A DNA stretch of 64,000 bases, taken from contig CM043875.1 of assembly GCA_023846275.1 (NCBI GenBank), forward strand, positions 1,733,569 to 1,797,568, in the 5' to 3' direction. The translations under genes were made by a program, and so were the position numbers. Positions within the stretch are counted from its first letter, which is position 1. Every line of letters starts with the position of its first letter. This stretch comes from Vanilla planifolia. Lineage: Eukaryota; Streptophyta; Magnoliopsida; Asparagales; Orchidaceae. Below, piece by piece: positions 13,048-24,800 of the stretch. The notes under the pieces are model-generated. The model was not told where the DNA came from, ran no database searches, and worked only from the letters and a program-made list of their open reading frames with translations.

Positions 13048-13503
13048 CTAACACTTCCATACGCAGAACTCCGGCTGCTCGGCTCCCCGCCGGGCCAACT
13101 CCACCGCCATCACATTGGCTTCCCGGTACACACAACACATGAAAAACGAGTAAAGCCCTCCCAACCTCGTCCTGATCTCCTGCAGCATCTCCCGAGCCCT
13201 CTCCGGCGCCGGGTACAGCCCCTGCACCCAACTGTACACGCTCACGGCATCCCCTTCCACGACCAGACATCGGCGGTGAGGATTGTCCAGCTCCTCCACT
13301 AGCTCCAGCCCCCTCCCGAGCGCCTCCAGGCTCGCCATCCCCGAACTCGCCGGCCCCCGTACGGGCCCCGCGTAGGAGACCAGTACTTCCCCTTCGTGCC
13401 CATGGAACACCCCACCAAGCCCACCCACCCCCTTTCTTCCATCCGCGTACCCGTGAAAGTTTAGCTTCACTGTTCTTAAAACCGGCAGCTGCCATCCGGT
13501 CAT
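13048..13503 (-). CDS. RNase H-fold (RVT_3-type) protein, catalytically degenerate
   Basis: Single open frame of 151 codons from the first in-frame ATG (13503); the frame stays open upstream to about 13591, where TTTGTTAG could be a splice acceptor, so this may be the last exon of a longer gene. The fold is recognisable from KLNFHGYADG, GGLGGVFHGHEGEVL, SSGMASLEALGRGLEL, VVEGDAVSVYSWV and VYREANVMAVELARRG, the spacing of plant RVT_3 RNase H domains derived from LINEs. In the family the four acidic positions are D, E, D, D. Here they read H17, S58, D85 and V134, so hydrolysis of RNA in hybrids is unlikely. It is GC-rich and unlike the surrounding AT-rich DNA. It lies 3' of the SRR1-like gene on the same strand and converges with TOM2A. 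It may be a domesticated pseudoenzyme or a decaying transposon domain. Confidence 0.6.
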   Translation of the reverse strand: MTGWQLPVLRTVKLNFHGYADGRKGVGGLGGVFHGHEGEVLVSYAGPVRGPASSGMASLEALGRGLELVEELDNPHRRCLVVEGDAVSVYSWVQGLYPAPERAREMLQEIRTRLGGLYSFFMCCVYREANVMAVELARRGAEQPEFCVWKC

Positions 13504-13778
13504 GCTCACCGCCGGCCGCCGTGTGTGCCTCCTCGTCCTGTCAAGCCAATTGTACGTTGCAGCATTTGTGTCACCGGGTGTATCAACACGGCTAACAAAT
13601 AAAACCAAAACATTATTTAGTCAACGTTAAGCCAATGTGGACAAGTCTGGAAAGTTTACCACACCTGATGAGGACATCATGTTGCTTTTGATCAAAGAAG
13701 TAGTCGCAGTGAAAACGTTTGGGGAAGGAGATATCTGTTAAGGATTTACAAAACAGAACAATAAATGATATTAAGAAC

Positions 13779-15495
13779 TCAAGCAATAGGCTTTAGGTTA
13801 AGGTGAGTTACTCTACCAGCCAGCAAAGCCTTCAGATCCTTGTCTTGAATTATATTATAGAAGTTGATTTTGAAGTCTCTGAGCTCGGCATAAGAAGAAT
13901 AACTTGAAAGAAAAACCCTCACATCTTTGCTTTTGTACTTCTCAATGGCCCAAAGATACCTAAGTCTCTCATGGTACTCATTCTGTCTAACCTCCCTTTT
14001 ATGGTACAGAGAGGTGATGATGAACACCATCTTATTTAGCGCCTCCGGAAAGAAATTGGCCTCGAGAATGTTGCCAACCAGCCAGAAATCCGACCTCGGT
14101 GCAAAGAAGACGGTCGGCCGGTCGACCCTTCTCCGACACCGGTCGTCCACCGTCACAACTCTGACCCCGAGATCCATGAGAACACGTATTTCTCTGGATG
14201 ACACATAAGGGTCGAACACCTCGATGGCTTCTATGGGAAGGATGGATTCCTCTTTCAGGAGAAGAGCAAAGGCAAGATCAAACTGAGAGGTGTACATGAC
14301 CTCCAGGCTTCCAAGCCCGTATATAACCAAGTTTAGAGACTTGTGAGGACCTGCAAGAATCCTTGAGATGTTCATCTTTACCTCAGGATCATGCCTCATG
14401 ACGAAGAGCAGATTCATGAATGCTTCGGTTTCCTTGATTGCTTCCTTTGTTTCCTGCACCTCTTCTTTCACTCTTTGTGCTTCTTTCTCTTCAATCGTCT
14501 CCAATACCACCTCTCGAGGATCAATGTACCAACTATAAGATACTTGTATTAACCTTCCTCCTTCACTGCTACTCTCTTCAGGTTCCTCCTTCCCTGGAGT
14601 GCAACCATAGCTCAGAGAAGACAACAACGAAGATGACAAGCAATCACAAGAGCAGGAGATTGCAGTTAAGCTCACTTGGAACTAAAGCCTCTACGTTGAA
14701 GTCTGCAGCCAGCTTAAAGTAATGCAAAGCTGATGGCGGGCAGAAATGCTTGACGGTCTCCATGAAGTACATCTCCAACTTGTCCTTGTGGACATCCTCC
14801 AAGCCTTCGCGAAAGGTGAATTCCTCCTGGTAATCAAAACTAAAGCCATCGTCGTCTCCGTCGTTGAAAACTTCAGCAAGATCCTGGCCTCGAAAGACTC
14901 CATCCAACTCACCACAGAGGTTGATCTCTTTCACACACGCGGCGATGGCGTTCAGCCTCCTTATCCTGTGCTTGGACAGCTTGTCGTTGAGCCTTTGCTT
15001 CGTGTGTCGGAAGCTGACCCCAAAAAAGGCCAATTGATTCAAGATGGCGGTGCACCAATTCGCTTCGAGGAGGCTCTCGAGGAGAAGAGGGTCTGCATAT
15101 GGAAGGTAAACCAAGGTCGGGCCTTGGACTCGAATGGGTCTGTTTCGGGGAAGAACGTTGCAGCCTAGGTTTCGCATGATCTCGCGCTCGGTGGAGTTCG
15201 TCGTGGGATCAACGATGTCGATGCCCTCGATGAGGTGTTCGATTCTGTTCTTGACGACGAGACAGATCGAGAGGCGGAACTTGGATGCCCAGCTGAACTG
15301 GATGCTGCCTATGTTGTACGCCATTAGCCTCATCTTCCTGTGAGCAGAGGTCAAGATTCGATTTATCTTCTTCCGAACCGCGCGCTCCTCGAGCAATTTG
15401 AGGGGCAACCTGTCGCAGATCTCCGAGTTTTCCGCCAATTTACGGCAGAACTTCAGCTCCATATCAAGCAGTTTGTATTCTTTGCTTTCGTCCAT
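13779..15495 (-). CDS. SRR1-like protein with two SRR1 domains (two exons)
   Basis: Two open frames on the minus strand each encode an SRR1-type domain (SENSITIVITY TO RED LIGHT REDUCED 1, a plant clock and light-signalling family of unknown biochemistry). The left-hand frame has no suitable ATG. A donor GTGAGC at 14675 and acceptor CTCCAG ending at 14594 give an 82-nt intron that joins the frames in phase: exon 1 15495-14676, exon 2 14593-13779, 544 residues. Domain 1 shows YNIGS (60-64), DPTTNSTE, LGCNVL, PTLVYLPYADP and LLEANW (142-147). Domain 2 shows YGLGS (365-369), DPYVSSRE, PTVFFAP and ILEANF. A glutamate- and lysine-rich, probably coiled-coil linker separates them. ATG at 15495 was chosen as the first in-frame start. 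Usual family members carry one domain in about 250-300 residues. The alternative is two adjacent genes, one lacking a start. The domain call is firm; the fusion is inferred. Confidence 0.72.
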
Positions 15496-15829
15496 CTTCA
15501 AACCTGTGTTCGTCAATTCTGTTTCAAGAAAGAAGATAAACTTCTCTTCGTAGCATGCTCAGATGAACCAAAAAGACGATCTTTTGGGGACCCAAATTCC
15601 TGGAGAGGTTAAAGACGGCAAAAAAGCTTGCCTTCTTGAAGCGTTTGACGATGATGGGGCTCCTTCAGGAAACCGAGGAAAGTTTTCAAAAAACTAAGGT
15701 GGAAAATCCTTCCAAGTGCCAACGAAGGGAGAACAGACGAGAGCCCTTAAAGAAACGAAGCGAGGTGGGTTTCCCGCGTTTCTTTCAAATATATAACGGT
15801 TCTTTCATAATTTTTTTTAATTAAGTCCA

Positions 15830-18800
15830 TTCATTTCCGATTTAAGTTATTTAACCTCCGCTGTAATATTGCTAATTGCAGAAAAGAGGTAAATATGTAA
15901 AAAGGTAGGAAAGCTCTCATATTTGAGAGCACAAAAAATATATATATTTTAAATTTTTTAATGTGAATTAAAAATTATAGAAATAATTTGATATATTTTT
16001 CATGCTTTTAAATTTGAAAAAGGTTATTGTCATTCTCATTGAATTTGTTATTGTCTTATTTAATTATAATTTATTAAATAATATATTTAAGAAATAATCT
16101 CTTAACGTCATATGATATAATCTTTAGTTATTTTTCAAAAGAGTTTAGGGTGATTTAGTTAAGATGGAGATTGCTTTGAGCTAATGTAGAATAAGTATGG
16201 TAGTTAAAATTGACAAAATAGGAGAATTGATAATTTAATTATACAGATTGAACCATCCAATGTCATAGATCAAAAGATAGTAATAAACAACGTTGTGCTT
16301 GATGAAAGAAATTGGATTTGCATAGCTTGAATTTAGTGAGAGCTTTAAATCCATCATGATAATGATTTAATTAATAATAGGCCTGTTATATTCCATTGAA
16401 ATTAGACTAATATAAAAGATTTGATAAGATTCATGAAAATTCTTTCTACTTATCCATTTTTGTGAATTTTATTTAATTTTAGAATTTTGATTTTGAGATA
16501 ATTATGTGATTCAAAAAATGATGAGTTAAAAACTTTATTGATCAACAAAAATAAGTCAAATATAAATCTCTTATAAAATTTAAGTCTTTGACTATTTAGA
16601 CTAAAATTGTACCAAGAAGTTTCTTAGAAAATGAAACATTATATGATTCATGTTCCAAGATGGCACATGGTATGTTTTATCGTGGTTCGTCATTGCTCAT
16701 TATGTTCTTCTTTGGAATTTGCTTGAGTTTTTTCACTTGGCAACCCTTGGTCAAAAAGCATGAGGAGGGATCTTAGTTTGGCTTGATTGGAGATAACATA
16801 GGGAAGAGTCAACCCTTTGACACTTGTTTGGCTAGCCACTCCATTGGAGTCATTAAAATTTCTTTTGATTTCAGTTACTTAGAAAAAGCATCATGATTTG
16901 AAGCCTCATTTCATATCGATATTTCTCTTCTTAATTTATTTTATATATTTTGGAAAGAGTTTGATTAGGATTTTGGCATCATGAATATTTTTTTTCTTTT
17001 TTTTATACCTTTTGTAAACTTATATATTTAAAGGAATTTTAAAATGAATAAAAGTTTAGATGATTAAAATTGAAAAAAATTATATTATTTGGTCTCTTAT
17101 AATCAAGAGCTTAGTATTAATCTTAAGGGAGAGGATTATTGGTCATCCCCCTCCTTTTTTTTTCTTATAACCCCTCTTTAACCACAGAACAGAACTATTC
17201 TCTCCATCTCCTCTTTCGAGTTTGGGTCTCATTTGACCCTTGAGCCTCTGTTACCATCTTCGCTCATGCCCATGATTTTTCCTTTAAATTCTCATGTCAA
17301 CTCTTTTCTTCTTACCTTTGTTGACTCTGTGAAACCATTTGGGTTATTTAATGATAACAAAATTATAACCGTCATGATTCTACTTTTTACCTTGATTGTT
17401 TTTTAAATTAGTTCTTCTTGATTATATTCTAAATTACTTAGGCATGATAGACTTGTTGCCCAAACAAAGTTGGATCTTTGATCTATGACTCAAAAGCTAA
17501 CTAACAATTTGTTTAGACCATACAAAACTTATATTTAAACAATTAGATTTAATCTAGATTAGCAAACCATTTGATGGAGACACAACCTTTGATTGGACAC
17601 ACATTATTTACGTCATCTTCATTTTTTATAATAGATTACAAAACCTATGTCTTAATTTTATGACACAATAGGATTGTAATTGAGAAATTTGAGTGATCAA
17701 AAAATAATGCATTACACATTGTCTCACACAAAAAGCTCTAATAAGTACTTCCTAATCAAGCAAGCATAAGTTTTATATCATACATATGTTCACAATATGG
17801 CTTTATATATGGTTAATAATTGATTTATCAGATAATGATCAACTGAATTATTTGTCGATCTAATATAGACAAAGATAATTCATGCCAAAAAGGGATTTCT
17901 ATAGGATGCATATAAAACTATTCAACAATTCATCCAACGTGTATTCAACAAATGTTGGACCATTTAATGATTGATTCAATCAATTATATAAAATAAGCAA
18001 TAGTTTTAGTGTTCTATTAGATGAGAATCAAACTATTTGATGATGGTTTTGATATTAATATCTTGTGATCACCCAAAACTCAAGTTCTATCACATGCATA
18101 TTAGATTATCTAATGAATAGTTTGATGATGAGTAAGACCTTTTAGGACATAATATGACTCTATTGGATAAAAATTGGATCGAGCCACACATCACCACACT
18201 TTATAATAATAACATACATATGCTCATCACCATGGTAAGACATGACACTAGTATATAATCAAGTCTATCGTATAATAATGTTAATAATAGGCATAACAAT
18301 CCTATCATAAAACAATGAAGCATGGTACTCACCATGTATAATAAGTATTGTAAGAGAGTTAGCTCCTTAAGAGGATTGTTGGTAAGTGTATTGAAACCTT
18401 AGTTGTAAAAGAAAATAAGAATATTTTTCTCTCCTTTTTTTCATGCTTATCTTGTTCTCTTTGTCATTCTATCTCCTTTCTAGTACTTTCATAATCCAAT
18501 TATACAAACTTGCAAATCATTCCTAACATTCTATTGATTGTAAGCTACAAGGGGTCATGGATGGAACATGTTGTGATACTAATTTATAGGGTGTCATTGG
18601 AGGTTTAGCTAGCATTATCATTGGTATGAGAGGAGCTAATTGAAGTCGTGAAAATGAGGTACAAAGATGTTGTGGTATGCTAAAATGTGATAAATTAGCA
18701 AGTACTATAATAATAATACAATTGTTTGATCCATCTTCAAGTGTGTGGATATTGATTTTATGAGCCAATAAAATTGACTTGGTGATCAAAGATAAGTGTT

Positions 18801-21800
18801 CAAAGTTCTCTTGTTATTAAACATAACTAACATGATGTGATGGCTCTAGAGCATCATCGACACCATTGAATGATCTACCAATGACATCTATTGTAAGAAA
18901 AACACTTAAAGGATGTCGAGAATAAACATATGAGATTTTTTGTACTTCTCTTTCTCTTGAAGCATTCTAACCCACTTAACAAAATCCCTTTAAAACTTTA
19001 AGAGAAATGCACAAAATCCCCTTTGAAATGGAACCTTATTAATATATTGGCATTTTATTAATTTGGTTATTGCACATTTGGTTGATCAAAACCCCATTAA
19101 AGCTCTTGAATCTTAATAAATCCTTTTTTTACCTCTCCCACTAAAAGTTCCATCCTTTGATTTAGCCTCTAAGCAAGAGTTCAAAAAAGCTTAAGTGCAA
19201 TTAGTAAAATATGTTAAGGATTTTTTTGACTTCATTATTTATCTTATGCATCTCAACAAAGTACCTCCTATTGGGATGAAATTTAGCCAACTTTTGATTA
19301 ACCCATAGTTATGTACAATACATCAAGTCTCATGTATTTTATATTGTTAGAATTTTAATCTTTTGAGTTCCTCTAGTTTCAACTATTTTTACTCTTTTTT
19401 CTCTCTCTTTTAGCTCTCAAATTTTGAACAACTGTCCATAACTCTTTCTCTCTTAAAGTCCATATGTTTACTTCATTCTTATCCATCATCACCCATGAAC
19501 AATCAATGTCATCCTTTATGATATAACACTTCATTAGAATTTTTCTTGAATTTTGGACATAGTGATATCTACTCTTTAGTGTAACAAAATTTTATTAAAT
19601 TGTGTTGGATTTAAGGAAGGACATTAGAACTTTAGGAACTCTTTTTAATGGTTGGTAATAATAACATGGTGATGTATAGTGGTGACAATGGAAGTTTTCA
19701 TAGTTGGATGAACTTTAATAAGAATAGTCCCTGTGAATGGAAAGACAACACTAAATCTACTCTTAGAGAATGTAAAAAGAACTAAAGAAGGTTTTAACCT
19801 TGCTATCAACTAAAAGTATTGCTTTTAACTCTTTCACTTACTCAAATTAACTTTTTTTAAATTACAAACATGGTTTGAAATCAACAAAAATTGTCATGTG
19901 TTGAGAATTTGTTGCACACTTTTTTGTGGGTTATGATCATTCAAATGGTGATTTTTTCTAATGTTGTAGCATGTTACCTAATTGTCATTTAATCCTATAT
20001 TTTGAAAGCTTTTCAAACTTAGGTATTAGACTTTGAAAAGTGAATTCCTTTTGATTTTTAAAATGCCAATTAAGTGTATAATTAAAAGACCAAATTTGTC
20101 CTTTTGAGTTAGATGTCTAAAATTTAAGATTAATCAATTTTTTAAAGCTAAAGAAATATATTTTTAGAATTAAACGATCTTCAAGGCTGAAATTCACTAA
20201 AATGTCTTTAAAATTAACTCCAAATACACTATTCAACGATCATGCACTTTTTTAGACAACAAAATTTTTGTGTTTATTACTATTGGAAATTTTGGTTAAC
20301 TTTGCATGTTGATTGTTCCTAAGATATCATAACTAAAGGTTGTTCCAAGGACTATGTTCAAAGAACTTTAAAAGCCCTATAGTTTCTTGCTAGTTGCAAA
20401 GCAAAATAGGATTTAAAATTACACTTGAAGTTGCATAAGAGACAATGTACAAAACAAACATTTTCTAGGGTAATAAAAATGAATTTTGTGCTATAGTAAG
20501 ATCTTTTGAAATAATGACTTTAACTTTTGAAGTTATTAAATTTAGATTTGAGCATGCAATACCACAATTTTAACTTGTTAATCCTTCACTATGGAAATAA
20601 AAATATAAAATCTAATCAATTGTTGAAGTCACCCAAAAGTATCAAGACTTAAAAGAGGACCCTTGGATGTCTATAAATGCAAGACAAATCTTCTAAAATG
20701 AAAGAAACCATCTCTACAACAAAAAGAAGACTCCTAAACAATGCAAGATCAATTTTTCCACAATGTTGCCACTTGAAATTATTCATAATCGAATCAAAGG
20801 CAAAGACAATAGAGGATCCTCATGATAACAACACTTGATAAACATCGTTTGCTCTTTTGATGAAACACGACTTGCACGATATTCTAAAATAATGTTAATA
20901 TTTTTATTCAAGCTCTTTCTCATGGAATTTTGTAAGATTTTTGATATTTTATATAATTATTTGGGCTTTTGCTTAAACTAGCCTTGCCTTGCTCTCATTA
21001 GCACTTGATCTAAGGGTGAGCTCTTCAAGTATTTGGGTACTTCTTCTCAGTGGCATTTTCTTTGTGTATTTCATGTATATTGCTTTGCAATGTGTACATG
21101 AGATGTTACTTTTAATAGCTAGCTGTCCCCACTTGGCTGCTATGGGTATTTAAGGTCTAGAATAATTAGCCTGTACCTTCTTCTTCTTCTTCTTCTCAGT
21201 TTAGTAGTGCACAAAGTGTGGAAGAAATGGATTTAACCACTGGGAATCCAAGGTATGAAAGAATCTTAAGCTGCTCTCATTAATTACACCATTCCAGGCT
21301 TCCTAACTTTTCTGCATTTGGATCAAATGTGTTCCTGGAGTTACCCAAGTCTCAGGACTTCAACATTTCTGGCTTGCCGCTTTGGAATAATTAGGCAAAA
21401 CTGGAACAGAATGCAATTTTTTATGGTTGTTTTTTTTTTAATATAAAAGCTGTCACCTTGCTTAATCTAAAAAAAAATTAAAAAAAAAACAATTTAGTCA
21501 GCAATTAAATAGTTTCTGCAATTTTCAAAGCTATTTTAAATTTCAGTAAAACACGTTTTTAATTCACGAAAATTTCTCCTATAAATAAAGAAAATTTAAC
21601 TAGGCAAAGTATCGATTTTTTCAAAAGACGAATCACTTACAATCCTAGATAACTAGAACCAATAAGTCTCAATCACAAGAAATCGACTAAGGATTGGCAG
21701 ATGTTGTTCTATCTCTTTCTTTTCGACTTAATAAAATTCTATTTTGATCGTATATCTCTTGGTTCATGAAATTTGAATTTAGTTTGTATTGTAGTCGATG

Positions 21801-24800
21801 TGAATTTGATATTAGAAGCATATTGGTTATTACCCAAAAATCAAAGTCCTTTTTGTGTAAATATTATATATTTGATTTAATCCTAATTTTAAATAAAAAT
21901 TTTGAACTTAATTATATAATCATTGTATCTTATAAGGATTTCTATTAACTTTGTGATTAAGAATTAAGTATACACCAATCAACACTAATCATTTGTTTGC
22001 AAGCTATTATTATAAACAATTCCACCCACCCTTTGGAACTAAATACTTGGTATGCAAGTTATATATATTGCATGATATCGTTTATTAGTTTTGCTTTAAC
22101 AAGAAATGTGCAACATCCTAAATGTAAGGGTTGTGATAGAGCATAGCCTATGATGAACCTTAATTCATGTTAGGATGATAACTTAGTGAATGTCTAAGCA
22201 ATAGTTTAGTTGACATTATGTGGAATTAAGACATAAATAATGTTAAAAAAAAGTAATGTCAAGTTAGCAAACATTCAGACATGAATAAAACTTAGTTTTA
22301 GTATTGAGTTAGTTGTTGACCACAACTTAGCTTCCTAAGATAGGAAGGTGTACTTTGTTACTTAAAATCTTAAAAATATTGTGCGTTTATAAAACAACCT
22401 CATGATTTAGTTACTATGAGAGAGATTAGCTGGCATAACAATATAAGCAACTAAGAATAAAGAAAAAATTGAGGTTAAAACAAACCTTAACATGGAATAT
22501 ATAGTAAAAGAAGGAATTACACATATAAATTCAAAGACAAAGTAAGCATAATGAAATAATTTTTCTACACTTGCTTTTTAGGTGCTTGAGTGCTTTGGCT
22601 CGTATCATACTTAAAGCTACCAAAAGTTTCATCTAGATCAAGTTGGAGCTCTTCCTTAGTAGACTAGATAAAAATGGCCTCAAAAGGTGAACTGAAAACA
22701 ACTACACTTTTGTAATTATTCCTATATACATGAATAAGGTAATCGACATCTTGAAGCTTGTTCATGTAAGATTCAATCATAAGTCCAACACTCACTTAAA
22801 TTATTTAACTTAGACATGGATTGAGCAATACAATCTAAGATCCATACTTTGCTCGACTTTATTATGAATTTGGAAGTAACGTCTTTCGTTTCTTTCTTCA
22901 TCATTAACACACGTTGTAAAACTTTTTTTCTACTTTTTTATTTTTAGACCTTTTTTACTCTCTAATTCATCATTTGGCTTCTCTAAGGATACCTATGTGT
23001 TTGTAGATAGGATAGTTCTATCTTGGACATGTCTGACTCTTTCTTTTTTTTTTCTCTACCCCCTTGTTACAAGGATTAGTTTCTCCACCTTTTGCACAAG
23101 TTCTTCTTATACTTGTGCATCGCTTTTGTAGCTCGAAGTTAAACTTTTTCTTTTAGATCTCCTCCCCCTCTTAAATCTTGGTTGTCACGCCATAAATGCT
23201 TTGAGCTTATACTTAAGAAAGCGTATTCTATTGGTCACTAGGGTAGTCATAATATAGTTTTTGCAAAATGAAAGACATTATATTACAAGTTAAGGTAACC
23301 AAATAGTATTACAAAGTATCATTTGCTCCAATCCCATCCATACCTTATATGCATAAATTTGTTTGAAATGACCTAAGCCATGCAAATCCACAATTACATC
23401 ATGTTCACCTCTTCCAAGTGAAGTAATCAATTAAATCCTATAGAATTGTACATGTGATCTCCATTATAAAAAATGCTCATGCTTAGGGGAAGAGAGAGGT
23501 GGATCTCCAATAGATTAACCACTTTTTTGTTGATATACTCCTTATTATTAAGTGGTCTTATTATGTTATCCCTGTATTTGATGAGTTAAACCTTAAATGT
23601 TTAGTATTTTTTTCTAATAAACATGTTTAGTATAAAATAAATTTATATAAAGAATAAGTCATGCACTTTAGAAGATGATGAACTAATATTTTTCAAAGTA
23701 TCTTGAAATATTTAATAAATTTTAAAGATTGAAGATATGTACATCAAATTTAAAAAAGTTTTCTTTTTATTATGAAATAAAATACTAGATTATTGATTAC
23801 AAGACATATCTCTATTCATCTCACTTTAAAATCCTAACTCAAACATCTGATTATTCAATCATGTCTTTGATTTAAAAAATGTATAAGATTCTATTTTTAA
23901 TCATTCTTTTATTGGTTCAATTCTTACTTAAATCATTCATTGATTTAAGAAATATATGATTCTATTTTTTAATTATTCTTTTTTTTTATTAAATCTTTCT
24001 TATATATCTTTGTCAAATTCTATATTAAGTTGATTTTTAAATCTGATTAAATAAAAAAATAATTATGTTAAAATTTTCATAATTTTAAAACAACATTTAA
24101 ACCACATCCCAAGTTGTGTCTGAATGCAAAGCTCTCAGGCCAAGCAAGCTCGATCAGACAGTCGCAAGTGTAGGGACCAGAGACTAGAACCAAGTCAGGT
24201 CGAGGCCAGATCTTGGTCTAGTGTACTCTTAAACTCTTTTGGGGTAAGGCATATTGTATTTTAAGAGTAGCATTAGACACAAATTTAACATATAATTCTT
24301 TAACCATACTAGCAAACTAGGAGATAAAATCTTGAGTGCACAAGGAGGGAGCCAGCCACAGTTTGGCTCACATAATATCCCCACACAAATGTTTATAAAG
24401 TATAAATCTATTTCTTACTCAGCAATGTAGGACTAAACTCTTGGTGCTTGTTTGCTTCCAAAACTGGAAGTGGCTTAGCATCATTCAATTGTGCATTTTT
24501 GGTATCACATCATGGATATTGTCTTTGCCTTTAAATAGTGATTTTAATCAATCCAACCATCCATTTGATGAGTCGATCTAATAGTTATTGCTTCATCCAC
24601 TGTAAGCATTTTATCCTTGCTGGACAACCGATGGGCGTGATCTCATTCAACTTCATTAGGCATCTTTATGTGTTTCCTCCTTATGAAATATATGTTCTTG
24701 AATCGTGCATTTCTGAATAATCTATTTTGAATCCTATAATTGAGATCATTTTCGATTTTATCATTGATTAATCGAATTATCCATATCTCATCCTACATGA

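Noticed and set aside
12986..13495. Minus-strand 169-codon frame rich in Gly, Ala and Arg
   Set aside because: Out-of-frame shadow of the RNase H-like coding sequence; low-complexity and without motif.
13927..15343. Several plus-strand open frames of 60-140 codons over the SRR1 locus
   Set aside because: They are antisense to strongly recognisable SRR1 domains and have no family resemblance; GC-rich coding DNA often leaves the opposite strand open.
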